Notes: generated by a model not told the origin, from the letters alone. A stretch of DNA of 64,000 nt from Lactococcus lactis (GCF_029023865.1 NZ_CP118969.1:992001-1056000), one strand, 5' to 3'; counted from the stretch's first letter, positions 26,004 through 32,923 are shown. Translations and numbers: made by a program.

Positions 26004-26299
26004 TATTTATAAGAAATTAACGTATGGAATCCTTCCATATCCTTAAATAATCCCTGATTTTTAATAGCTGTATGTTCCACAGAAATTATTTCATAACCCT
26101 CTTTTTGCATTTTCGTTAAAATATTATCTATTTGGGTAGTATATTTGTCTTCTACTCCAAAAAGTTGATTAATCCATTTACTAAGGCTATTTATCATAAG
26201 AACATGTGTAAATCCATCCTTTGGAGCTATGTGTGATTTTACTTCTTTTTCATAGATGTTATCACTTTGTGCTTTTTGTGTTTTCGTAAACATTTCCAT
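26003..26299 (-). CDS. Small prophage protein of unknown function
   Basis: A 98-residue soluble protein with mixed helix and strand; no signal peptide or known motif seen. The C-terminal half (ILTKMQKEGYEIISVEHTAI) looks like a small alpha/beta fold. The ATG has a GGAGAAAA site. It lies in the lysogeny module between the lipoprotein and the ImmA/IrrE gene, so it is probably expressed in the lysogen. I do not recognise it. Confidence 0.6.
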   Translation of the reverse strand: MEMFTKTQKAQSDNIYEKEVKSHIAPKDGFTHVLMINSLSKWINQLFGVEDKYTTQIDNILTKMQKEGYEIISVEHTAIKNQGLFKDMEGFHTLISYK

Positions 26300-26345
26300 T
26301 ATTTTCTCCTTACCAGTTTAGTGATGGTGCACATTATTTAAAAAA

Positions 26346-26933
26346 TTATCCAACTCCCAATAATAGCTGGAATTCTTTTTCTGCCATATTAAAGAAATTA
26401 TGACTTAGATGATAATGATCCAAAAATTGGTAAACATTAATAGCTTCAATCACATCAAAATAGCTAATATAATCTACAATGTATTCATGCATTTCTTGCT
26501 TATTAATACTGACTTTTAATTCATCTTCAAATATTTCAGTTATAGCTTCATGCAGCTCTAAATATTCATTTTTGATGATTGACTCAGCCAATTCAAAAGG
26601 TGCATCTGTTGTATTCACAAACACATTGAAATATTCATAGCTTCCCCCATTGGCTTCAAATATTTCCCAAAGCAGAAGAATCGCTTCGTGGTTTGCTCTA
26701 ACTTCTTGTGGATTGATTGCATCAAAATAATTTCCACGATGGTTATCTTTATTAATGATATGAATCAATTCATGAGCAACTTCGAAAGGAGTTGCTTCAT
26801 CAGAATTATAAATCATTACCCTAGCATCAACATTAACAACTGCCGGTAGTGGCATAGATTTAATATCACATATTTTGAATCCACATTTTTCAATTTCTTC
26901 AAGGAGATATTCTAAAAGCTCCTGTCTGCTCAT
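26346..26933 (-). CDS. ImmA/IrrE-family metallopeptidase
   Basis: The 195-residue protein has the zinc motif HELIH near residue 51 and the third-ligand region QEVRANHEAILLL near 76, the pattern of ImmA/IrrE peptidases. ImmA of ICEBs1 cleaves its partner repressor ImmR after DNA damage or quorum signals. The adjacent repressor gene, nine bases upstream, fits the ImmR role, since it lacks a self-cleaving domain. Prophage induction by cleavage of the repressor is inferred. Confidence 0.82.
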   Translation of the reverse strand: MSRQELLEYLLEEIEKCGFKICDIKSMPLPAVVNVDARVMIYNSDEATPFEVAHELIHIINKDNHRGNYFDAINPQEVRANHEAILLLWEIFEANGGSYEYFNVFVNTTDAPFELAESIIKNEYLELHEAITEIFEDELKVSINKQEMHEYIVDYISYFDVIEAINVYQFLDHYHLSHNFFNMAEKEFQLLLGVG

Positions 26934-26942
26934 AGAAACCTC

Positions 26943-27461
26943 CTATTTGTCTTCTAGCTCTTTTCCTAGAGCTTTTTTCATAGCTTCTTTTACTTCATCA
27001 GTTAATGGTCTGCCGTCAAATGAAACCCACTTATCCCAATCAACTTTGCTATCATCTACTAAATCGGCAAGGTCAAATTTTTCTTGTTCGTTTTTAATAG
27101 AAACAATTTTAGATTTCTGTTCTTCTTGCTCTTTCAATTGAGAAGAAGCGGTATCAAGGACAACTTTTTGACGAGGCTCTTCAAGCTGTGAACTGATTTT
27201 ATTTATTTCGGATAGAGTAGAAGAAACATTTATCCTTGTTGAATCGGTTTGAGGGAAGAAGTCGTCAATTGCAACATCAAATACTTCTGAAAGTTTTATC
27301 AGTTGAGGTTTCTTAGGAGAACGAATACCTACTTCATAATTAGATATAGTAGTTTTTCCGACTCCTATTTTTTTTGCCAGTTCTTCTTGACTCAAGCCAA
27401 AAGATTTTCGGTAGTCTTTAATTTTAGAACCTACATATTTATTGATTTGTTCAATTTCCAT
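26943..27461 (-). CDS. CI-type phage repressor (XRE helix-turn-helix)
   Basis: Taking ATG 27461 (MEIEQINKYVG) gives 172 residues. Residues 8-62 form a classical XRE helix-turn-helix (FGLSQEELAKKIGVGKTTISNYEVG). The rest is a helical, charged region without the Ser-Lys peptidase of LexA-type repressors, so inactivation probably depends on the ImmA/IrrE partner. The start lies only six bases after a TATAAT -10 on the minus strand, so the message from this promoter should be leaderless. Confidence 0.88.
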   Translation of the reverse strand: MEIEQINKYVGSKIKDYRKSFGLSQEELAKKIGVGKTTISNYEVGIRSPKKPQLIKLSEVFDVAIDDFFPQTDSTRINVSSTLSEINKISSQLEEPRQKVVLDTASSQLKEQEEQKSKIVSIKNEQEKFDLADLVDDSKVDWDKWVSFDGRPLTDEVKEAMKKALGKELEDK

Positions 27462-27467
27462 AAACAC

Positions 27468-27553
27468 ATTATATAAGAAAAAACCACATTTTGCAAACTT
27501 TTTTTGTCAAATGACGTTTTTTTCTTGACAAACCACGAAAAGTGGACTATAAT
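27468..27553. promoter_or_regulatory. Divergent lysogenic and lytic promoters with operator
   Basis: Rightward: TTGACA (27525-27530), 17 bases, TATAAT (27548-27553). Leftward: TTGCAA (27496-27491), 17 bases, TATAAT (27473-27468), six bases from the repressor ATG. The rightward spacer carries the dyad CCACGAAAAGTGG (27533-27545); a related half-site AAACCACATTTTG lies in the leftward spacer. This is the genetic switch. Confidence 0.85.
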
Positions 27554-27583
27554 TAACTCATAAAGTCAAACGAGCGAACAATC

Positions 27584-27652
27584 ATGGAGCATTCAGTACG
27601 GCAGACGGAACAGGCTCAAATGACGGTACACGACGTATCCACCGCGACGTAA
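27584..27652 (+). other. Leader region with a 22-codon ORF after the lytic promoter
   Basis: About 145 bases lie between the lytic promoter and the first larger early gene. They contain a 22-codon ORF starting MEHSVRQTEQAQ that lacks a convincing ribosome site. It could be a leader peptide or chance. The region is GC-richer than its surroundings. Confidence 0.25.
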
Positions 27653-27701
27653 GTAGCAAGTTTGGCAAATAAAAAGCCCTGGCAGGCAAATGGAGGTTCT
27701 A

Positions 27702-27901
27702 ATGGAACAAGTAGTTACGCATTACAGAGAAACTATTCAGCAGCATAGTGTTGAGTGGTACAAAAAACAACTGTTAAAAGATTTTTCTGTTCAATTTATC
27801 AAAGAATCTTTATTACCTCAGTTATTTAAATGGTCAAACGCTTATAAAGCAGCAGTTGAACTGACAAAACAAAAAGCCCCAGAGGGGCAGAAAGATAGTT
27901 A
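27702..27901 (+). CDS. Small early phage protein
   Basis: The 66-residue product starts at ATG 27702, six bases after GGAGG; an in-frame ATG at 27690 lies in front of this ribosome site and is unlikely to be used. The sequence is helical and amphipathic (EQVVTHYRETIQQHSVEWYKK), without known motif. The last codons (KAPEGQKDS) are encoded by a hairpin that works as a terminator on the other strand. It is the first gene after the lytic promoter. Confidence 0.6.
27869..27888 (-). terminator. Minus-strand terminator inside the end of the first early gene
   Basis: On the minus strand GCCCC and GGGGC pair around TCT and are followed by TTTTTG. It would end transcripts of the minus-strand membrane gene at 28034-28576. 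Confidence 0.6.
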
Positions 27902-28108
27902 ATGACTAGAGTATTTTTACTTAATATAGTATGTGGATGGTTATTGCTTAATCTCCTTGATTACAAAGCGAAACCTCAAAAAACTTTGCAAGACAAAGCG
28001 AACTTCATAGCTTTGTGGATTATACTATATATCTTAATTGATATTTGCATCGTTTTTATTAGCTATGTATCTTATCCTATTATTGATTTTTTCAAATTCT
28101 TCTTTTGA
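27902..28108 (+). CDS. Small membrane protein, early phage region
   Basis: The 68-residue product has two hydrophobic segments (about 3-18 and 35-65). It begins directly after the preceding stop (TTAATGACT), which suggests coupled translation, although no strong ribosome site is seen. Its 3' end overlaps by 75 bases the convergent membrane gene on the other strand. Function unknown. Confidence 0.45.
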   Translation: MTRVFLLNIVCGWLLLNLLDYKAKPQKTLQDKANFIALWIILYILIDICIVFISYVSYPIIDFFKFFF

Positions 28109-28576
28109 ATTAGTCTGCATATATTGAGATTTTAATAATAGATATTCTTTATCTGATATAAATGGATGTACTATTTCTAGGTTTACACTTATTTTTCTAT
28201 TTTCTGATATCCCTTTCAGGGAATAAAAAGTATTAGAAAAATTAAATATACTTAGTAATAATATTACTAGTAATCCTAGAAATGAAACAAATTTCTTTTT
28301 TATTATCAAAGATACCATAGCAAAAAGACAAGCTATCCCCATAACAAAAGAGAAAATTAAAAATATCGTCATTAAATTTGGAGATATAAATGAGTAATTA
28401 TAAAAATCTTTATAAATGTCTTGATAAATAAAATGCTTAGGATTTGAAATAATAGTTAAAATATTATTAAAACTAAATCCCACTATTGCTATTGCAATCC
28501 ACCCTAAAACTTTACCTATTTTATTATTCAATTTGTCTGCTAAGTCTTTCAAGTTGATCTGTAATTTTTTGTTCAT
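28034..28576 (-). CDS. Inverted membrane protein gene in the early region (moron candidate)
   Basis: The 180-residue protein starts at ATG 28576 after GGAGG and has about three membrane helices (about 23-45, 65-95, 100-120) and a polar C-terminus rich in Asn/Lys/Glu. It points against the early operon and has its own extended -10 promoter (28613-28621) and a terminator at 27869-27888, so it can be expressed in the lysogen. That is the pattern of a lysogenic-conversion or immunity gene. I do not recognise the family. Confidence 0.65.
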   Translation of the reverse strand: MNKKLQINLKDLADKLNNKIGKVLGWIAIAIVGFSFNNILTIISNPKHFIYQDIYKDFYNYSFISPNLMTIFLIFSFVMGIACLFAMVSLIIKKKFVSFLGLLVILLLSIFNFSNTFYSLKGISENRKISVNLEIVHPFISDKEYLLLKSQYMQTNSKEEFEKINNRIRYIANKNDANIN

Positions 28577-28612
28577 AAGAACCTCCAATATAATTTTAGT
28601 TTAGTCACTTAC

Positions 28613-28621
28613 ATTATAGCA
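28613..28621 (-). promoter_or_regulatory. Extended -10 promoter of the inverted membrane gene
   Basis: On the minus strand TGCTATAAT, 37 bases from the start codon; the -35 is weak. A dyad GCTCACAATGAGC (28637-28649) lies just upstream and could be an operator. Confidence 0.55.
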
Positions 28622-28649
28622 CGGAGTTATGATATCGCTCACAATGAGC

Positions 28650-28689
28650 AGGGAAGACTGGCGAACAGGTTCGATTCCTGAACTTCCCT
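28650..28689 (+). ncRNA. tRNA-like minihelix: acceptor stem plus T-arm
   Basis: AGGGAAG (28650-28656) pairs perfectly with CTTCCCT (28683-28689). Within it CAGG-TTCGATT-CCTG (28666-28680) is a T-arm with the canonical 7-base T-loop. D- and anticodon arms are missing, replaced by about nine bases. It lies in the leader of the Cro-like gene. It could be a structured leader, a tRNA mimic or a recombination relic. Confidence 0.5.
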
Positions 28690-28730
28690 TACTGCGTATG
28701 CAGAAATTTAAAGCAAAGAAAGGAGCCAGT

Positions 28731-28961
28731 ATGGCAGTAGAAAAAGAATTAATTGCTCTGCGAGCAGACAAAAAAATATCTCGAAAAGAAATGGCAGAAC
28801 TTATTGGGACAACACCAGAAACTTATCGAAAAAAAGAACTCGGAGAAAGTGATTGGTGGGGGGCAGAAATGTTCTTGATTGCTTCCAAGTTCAATAAACG
28901 AATTGATGATATTTTTTTAGACAAAAAGTCCACGAAAAGTGGCTTTGAAAAAGCTAGTTAG
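28731..28961 (+). CDS. Cro-like helix-turn-helix protein
   Basis: From ATG 28731 (AAAGGAGCC before it) the protein has 76 residues with a helix-turn-helix at about 15-40 (ISRKEMAELIGTTPETYRKKELG). It is the first rightward regulator-like gene of the early operon after the switch, so a Cro role is likely. The coding sequence near its end contains an exact copy of the operator dyad found in the lytic promoter. The antirepressor follows after 27 bases. Confidence 0.6.
   Translation: MAVEKELIALRADKKISRKEMAELIGTTPETYRKKELGESDWWGAEMFLIASKFNKRIDDIFLDKKSTKSGFEKAS
28930..28942. promoter_or_regulatory. Second copy of the repressor operator, inside the Cro-like gene
   Basis: CCACGAAAAGTGG is identical to 27533-27545 and lies within the codons for KSTKSG. 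A distal operator behind the Cro-like gene is also known in phage TP901-1 (OD). Confidence 0.65.
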
Positions 28962-28988
28962 AAAACTGAAATAAGAAAGGATTCAAAA

Positions 28989-29702
28989 ATGAATCAATTA
29001 ATTACAATCACACAAAACGAAAACAACGACCAAGTAGTAAGCGGTCGTGAACTGCATGAATTTTTAGAAGTAAAAACTCCTTATCATATTTGGTTTGAAA
29101 GAATGGCAGAATATGGATTTACTGAAAACGTTGATTTTATAGGTTTTGAACAAAAAAGTTCAAAACTAGGTGGTCGTCCAAGTGTTGATCATGCGTTAAA
29201 AATTGACATGGCCAAAGAAATTTCCATGATTCAGCGTAACGAAAAAGGGAAACAAGCCCGTCAATATTTCATTGAAGTTGAAAAAGAACTCAAACAACAG
29301 CTTTTACCGCAAACTCCTGAACAACAAATTGCATTACTTGCTCAAGGCAACGTGAACTTGAATAAAAAAGTTGAACAAATCGAAAATTCAGTTCTTGATT
29401 TGACTGACCGATTCGGACTTCCTTCAAATAAAGCTAAAGTTTTGCAAAAGAAAGTAGCAAGCAAAGTTTATATGTTTACTGGCGGTAAATATTCAAATGC
29501 TCATAAGAAATTAGGAGCTAAGGTATTCAGAGAGTTTTATAAAGATTTGAACAATCGCTTCGATGTTGTGAAATATAGCGATATTCCATTAAGTCGTTAT
29601 GATGAAGCAACAGAATATCTTGACATGTGGCAACCATCATTCAATACAACGCTTGAAATTCGTGGATTGAACTCTCAAACCAGCTTTGACTTTGAAGCTT
29701 AG
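28989..29702 (+). CDS. ant: Phage antirepressor (AntA/AntB type)
   Basis: The 237-residue protein has an N-terminal AntA/AntB domain (about 15-95; SGRELHEFLEVKTPYHIWFERM, then DHALKIDMAKEISMIQRNEKGKQARQYF) and a C-terminal region like ORF6C-type antirepressors (about 125-235). Antirepressors relieve CI repression or adjust the lysis decision. It has a GAAAGGATT site and lies in the early operon. Confidence 0.85.
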   Translation: MNQLITITQNENNDQVVSGRELHEFLEVKTPYHIWFERMAEYGFTENVDFIGFEQKSSKLGGRPSVDHALKIDMAKEISMIQRNEKGKQARQYFIEVEKELKQQLLPQTPEQQIALLAQGNVNLNKKVEQIENSVLDLTDRFGLPSNKAKVLQKKVASKVYMFTGGKYSNAHKKLGAKVFREFYKDLNNRFDVVKYSDIPLSRYDEATEYLDMWQPSFNTTLEIRGLNSQTSFDFEA

Positions 29703-29714
29703 AAAGGAAAGCTT

Positions 29715-30005
29715 ATGTTTGAAGAAATGATTCAAAAGCTGAGAGATTCAGTTAGAGGAATTGTTTTAGATTCCATGCACGACTATATCTCCAATGATGG
29801 AAAATATCCTCTTGCTTTAACTCAAAAACAAGTTATGGAGCTGATTGGCTGTAAGGATGAAAGTACATTCGCTATTTCATTTAAAGAACATTTGAAATTT
29901 GCTGAAATGAATTACGGGAAATCAGGGACAAAGTGGTCAAGGGATTTAGTTATTGAATGGTTCAAAGAACCACGAAATTTGCAATTGCAAAGACGAGGTA
30001 AATAA
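29715..30005 (+). CDS. Early phage DNA-binding-like protein
   Basis: A 96-residue protein containing LTQKQVMELIGCKDESTFAISFK, similar to the helix-turn-helix of excisionase or DUF771-like phage proteins, followed by SGTKWSRDLVIEWFKEPR. That combination suggests DNA contact, possibly as an excisionase or regulator. It follows the antirepressor by 12 bases with an AGAAAGGAAAG site. Confidence 0.55.
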   Translation: MFEEMIQKLRDSVRGIVLDSMHDYISNDGKYPLALTQKQVMELIGCKDESTFAISFKEHLKFAEMNYGKSGTKWSRDLVIEWFKEPRNLQLQRRGK

Positions 30006-30006
30006 G

Positions 30007-30135
30007 ATGACCTACACATACATAGTCAACCCAGAAACTGGCGAAATCCTGTTTGACCTGGTTCACGACTTAATCACACAGAACATACGAGCAATCAAGC
30101 TCATTGCTAAGAAATTAAATGCGGTGCTCCGGTAG
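30007..30135 (+). CDS. Very small early phage protein
   Basis: A 42-residue product read from ATG 30007 immediately after the preceding stop (ribosome site GACGAGG within the upstream gene). It begins MTYTYIVNPETGEILFDL and continues as an amphipathic helix. No known motif. The tight spacing supports it as real. Confidence 0.5.
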   Translation: MTYTYIVNPETGEILFDLVHDLITQNIRAIKLIAKKLNAVLR

Positions 30136-30147
30136 AAAAGATAGATT

Positions 30148-30342
30148 TTGAATAAAGAAATAGAAAAGTTAGCTAACAACTATAAAGAAATAATTAACAA
30201 AACATCAGATCTTGCTTTGAAGCAAAATGATGGTGATATAAGAAAAGCTCGCAAATGGCTAAAAGAGCAACTGTTTTATACAGCTGATAGGGCCACAAAC
30301 GAGCTTATCAAATTATCAATAGATAATATTTTAGATTACTAG
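30148..30342 (+). CDS. Small early phage protein
   Basis: A 64-residue helical, charged protein from TTG 30148 with a weak ribosome site (AAAAGATAG). Composition (many Lys, Glu, Asn) is phage-like, and no motif is recognised. Its end overlaps the convergent minus-strand gene by four bases. The start codon is uncertain. Confidence 0.4.
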   Translation: MNKEIEKLANNYKEIINKTSDLALKQNDGDIRKARKWLKEQLFYTADRATNELIKLSIDNILDY

Positions 30343-30614
30343 GGTGTTTCTTCTAACGAAACAATTGCTGAAGTTTTATAAGTATTTTTAAAATCTAGTC
30401 CGATAGCAAACCAGTCAGTACTACCAAAAAGTCCCATCAGCCCAATATGTTGATATGATGTTCCTAAATCTGGAGAGTCTATGTTAGAACCTGAAAAAAC
30501 TCCTTCGGCATAATATCCATCAGGATCTTTATCTAATGAATTCCAAGCGCTTATTCTGGTTTCTTCAGAAATAACGATTGACTCACCATTAGAAAAATGT
30601 ACTTTAACAGACAT
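30339..30614 (-). CDS. Second inverted small gene in the early region
   Basis: From ATG 30614 with a strong site (AGGAGG) the 91-residue protein begins MSVKVHFSNGESIVISEE and looks like a small beta-rich domain with a Gly/Ser/Asp-rich middle. It has its own extended -10 (30671-30679, minus strand), like the membrane gene at 28576. Independent expression from the lysogen is likely. The product is unrecognised. Confidence 0.65.
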   Translation of the reverse strand: MSVKVHFSNGESIVISEETRISAWNSLDKDPDGYYAEGVFSGSNIDSPDLGTSYQHIGLMGLFGSTDWFAIGLDFKNTYKTSAIVSLEETP

Positions 30615-30670
30615 CAACTTTCCTCCTTTCTATAAAACTAAGCAAATACCGCAAATATCTGCTCACAGTA

Positions 30671-30679
30671 ATTATAGCA
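30671..30679 (-). promoter_or_regulatory. Extended -10 promoter of the inverted gene 30614-30339
   Basis: On the minus strand TGCTATAAT with GTGAGC just downstream; the same TGCTATAAT serves the inverted membrane gene at 28576. The -35 is poor. Confidence 0.55.
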
Positions 30680-30716
30680 CTCGGAGGATTAAAACACATA
30701 CATAGAAAGGAAAATA

Positions 30717-30932
30717 ATGCATACACAAATTATGAATGGACGAGAAGTCCTAACAGTTCCAACAGTCATTGGATATAAACATTATGACTTAGAAAAAAGA
30801 GAAGTAGTTGGAGAAGTTATCGAATCTACTTATCGAAGAAAAGACGGAACAATGTACATTATCCGCAGATCACGAACAGAACGAGAAAAAGCTGCTATGC
30901 TCAATTCGTGCTTGTCTGACTGGGGATATTAG
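30717..30932 (+). CDS. Small early phage protein
   Basis: A 71-residue protein starting after GAAAGGAAAAT. It contains TVIGYKHYDLEKREVVGEVIE and a basic stretch RRKDGTMYIIRRSRTEREK, suggesting a small beta-fold with a charged tail. No known family recognised. The gene is placed in the rightward early operon after the inverted gene. Confidence 0.55.
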   Translation: MHTQIMNGREVLTVPTVIGYKHYDLEKREVVGEVIESTYRRKDGTMYIIRRSRTEREKAAMLNSCLSDWGY

Positions 30933-30933
30933 T

Positions 30934-31032
30934 ATGAGCAAACAACAAAAAAGCCCTGCATGGCACGCAGAGCAAGTAGGAAATTCGCCAAAACTTCTAC
31001 TTAAATTATACCACGAATGCCTAAAAATTTGA
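30934..31032 (+). CDS. Doubtful 32-codon ORF overlapping an antisense RNA element
   Basis: ATG 30934 starts two bases after the previous stop and gives MSKQQKSPAWHAEQVGNSPK and so on. The ribosome site is weak (TGGGGAT). All of it lies over the minus-strand promoter-terminator cassette at 30945-31013, so it may be only the sense shadow of that element. Confidence 0.3.
   Translation: MSKQQKSPAWHAEQVGNSPKLLLKLYHECLKI
30945..31013 (-). ncRNA. Antisense promoter-terminator cassette A (candidate small RNA)
   Basis: On the minus strand an extended -10 TGGTATAAT (31013-31005), preceded by TTCAAA at the right spacing, is followed about 55 bases later by hairpin CTGCGTGCCATGCAG and a T-run (GGGCTTTTTTG). 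One stem pair is G-U in the minus sense but A-C in the plus sense, which favours minus-strand RNA. Confidence 0.5.
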
Positions 31033-31047
31033 AATGGAGAACATTAA

Positions 31048-31854
31048 ATGACGGAAGAAAAGCCAAGATTTAGTTTTTCTGATATTAGAACTTTTCAGGA
31101 ATGCCCTTTTAGATTAAGGGAAAGAAAAGCAAAAAGGTACGCTGAATCTCCTACAGAAGCTATGCTAGTTGGCTCTTATGCTCATGCAATGCTTGAGGGA
31201 GATAAAAGCACCGATGATTTTATCCAAGAGCATTCTGTGGATATGATGGGCAATATTGGTAAGAAAAACCAAGGCATTAAAAAAGTTTTTAAAGATATTG
31301 TGATGGCAGTCAATGAAGTGAAAAAAACTGAAACTTATCAGTCTTTTGATACTTTGCATACTCACAAAGAACTTTATATCAGAGCTGATTATGATGATTT
31401 TGTGATTAGTGGAAGAATTGATGTCTTAAGGTTTGACCATGAAAACAAAACGATTGAAATCATCGACTGGAAAACCGCCGCAAGCTTTGAAGATATATTT
31501 GATAAAAATATCAGAGCTTATTTGGAATGGTACAGCCATTATAGGGAGCAATTAGCTTTATATGCGTGGTTAGTTGCTCAAGAATTCTCTGATTATACAA
31601 AACTAGATTATACAGTAGTTGGGAAAATTGTAGGTTTTACCAAGAAACTGCCAGTAAATATTAAGACAATTACGATGGATTTTGGAAAACTTGCTGATAT
31701 TTCGGATAAAATCCTTGTTCAAACTGTGTTATCTGAGTTGGATAACATTGCTCATAATATTGAGCATGAGGGAATGGATGGATACTTTTGTCATAATTGC
31801 GACTGCTGTATCCAAAACAAAAAATACGAAGAATTAGAGGTAGAAGTATGGTAA
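31048..31854 (+). CDS. PD-(D/E)XK nuclease-superfamily protein (RecB/Cas4-like)
   Basis: The 268-residue protein begins FSFSDIRTFQECPFRLRERK, the entry motif of the RecB-like group, has GSYAHAMLEG near 42 with the active-site His, and SGRIDVLRF and IEIIDWKTAAS (about 130-155) with the catalytic Asp and Asp/Glu-x-Lys. The C-terminal CHNCDCC cluster may hold a metal or Fe-S. It overlaps the next gene (Sak4-like ATPase) by seven bases; the two would form a phage recombination pair. Role inferred from family and context. Confidence 0.75.
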   Translation: MTEEKPRFSFSDIRTFQECPFRLRERKAKRYAESPTEAMLVGSYAHAMLEGDKSTDDFIQEHSVDMMGNIGKKNQGIKKVFKDIVMAVNEVKKTETYQSFDTLHTHKELYIRADYDDFVISGRIDVLRFDHENKTIEIIDWKTAASFEDIFDKNIRAYLEWYSHYREQLALYAWLVAQEFSDYTKLDYTVVGKIVGFTKKLPVNIKTITMDFGKLADISDKILVQTVLSELDNIAHNIEHEGMDGYFCHNCDCCIQNKKYEELEVEVW

Positions 31855-32744
31855 TGCAAATTAAACCCGGTGGAGCAAGAAGCCCTAAGTTAAATAGAAT
31901 TTTAATTTCGGGCGGCGGTGGTTCCGGTAAAACAACTTTGGCTGCTAAGTTTGCAACGAGTCCAGACCGTGCGTTATTCATAAGTACAGATGGAAATGCA
32001 AGTCGACAAGGATATCGTGCTATAGATTTTGAATTTCCTAATAATGCTGAACAAATTATTTCTAATTTCATTCAGGCACTAAACTTAGCCGAACAAGATA
32101 GTAAAAATTGGGATGTTTTAGTGATTGATTTGATTGAAGATTTTGACGAACGAGCACAAACATTACTCAGAAGTGATATTGGTTCTCGGCAAGCGATGCG
32201 TGCTTGGGGTAAAATAAACGCTTTGTACAAAGATATGCAAAGTTTAATGATGAGTAAATTCAGAGATAAAACAATTGTTTTACTTAGCAGGGATATTGAA
32301 GAAGTTGACCAAAAAACGGGGGAAATAACAGGATATAAACCTGCATTACGCAAAGCATTGAAAAACCTTGTTTTAAAAGACCAAGATGTTGAAATTAGAT
32401 CTTACTTTGATAAGAACAACAATCGCCAATTTGACATTTCTAATCTTCGTTATGAAGAGATGAAGAGTTCGCTGCAAAAGATAATTAATAAACCTTTAGA
32501 GCTCCCTCATGATTCAGAGCAAGAAGAAAAAGCTAACAAGTTAAAAGAGCAATATGATAAAGCTTTTGCGGCTGCAGCATCTCATAATGCAAGTGATAAA
32601 GATATTGAGTATTGGAAAAATATGGAACCGTCAGAAGCGATTATGTCTATTGCCGATTGGATTCGAATTAAAGAATCCGCTCAGTCAGTCGTTGATGAAG
32701 AAGAACTAATTGTGGATGAATTATTTCCAGTAGGTCAAAACTAA
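31848..32744 (+). CDS. RecA-like AAA ATPase (Sak4-like recombination protein)
   Basis: From ATG 31848 the protein has 298 residues with Walker A SGGGGSGKTTL near 21-31 and Walker B WDVLVIDLIEDF near 85. Size and position match AAA_24/Sak4 proteins of siphophages, which promote single-strand annealing with a partner nuclease and SSB. The C-terminal third (about 220-298) is charged and helical. Start overlap with the nuclease gene suggests coupling. Confidence 0.72.
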   Translation: MVMQIKPGGARSPKLNRILISGGGGSGKTTLAAKFATSPDRALFISTDGNASRQGYRAIDFEFPNNAEQIISNFIQALNLAEQDSKNWDVLVIDLIEDFDERAQTLLRSDIGSRQAMRAWGKINALYKDMQSLMMSKFRDKTIVLLSRDIEEVDQKTGEITGYKPALRKALKNLVLKDQDVEIRSYFDKNNNRQFDISNLRYEEMKSSLQKIINKPLELPHDSEQEEKANKLKEQYDKAFAAAASHNASDKDIEYWKNMEPSEAIMSIADWIRIKESAQSVVDEEELIVDELFPVGQN

Positions 32745-32748
32745 ACCT

Positions 32749-32923
32749 ATGAGCAAACTGCAGTCCTCACTAATCCTGAGCAGTAGAATTAGAAATAATT
32801 CAACTTTAAGCAAGACTACCTTGGGCGGTAGTTTCGTATTTAGTCAAAGCTGGAGGGTGGCGGAACGAGCCGTAAAGTCAATGAGTATTTAGTGTTTACA
32901 CATAACCACTCATCGCCAGCTTT
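32749..32923 (+). ncRNA. Structured RNA candidate in front of the replisome organizer
   Basis: In this 227-base gap, ACTACC/GGTAGT (32815-32832) is a 6-pair hairpin. AAAGCTGG (32846-32853) pairs with CCAGCTTT (32916-32923), enclosing a GTGGC/GCCGT arm (32857-32873) and ATGAGT/ACTCAT (32881-32913) with inner GTGT/ACAC. Together they make a three-way junction. A 47-codon ORF (32749-32892) without ribosome site spans it. It may be a leader, an antisense target or an origin transcript. Confidence 0.45.

Noticed and set aside
27655-27700. AAAAAGCCCTGGCAGGC as a fifth antisense cassette
   Set aside because: The hairpin is very short and no extended -10 lies at the right distance on the minus strand.
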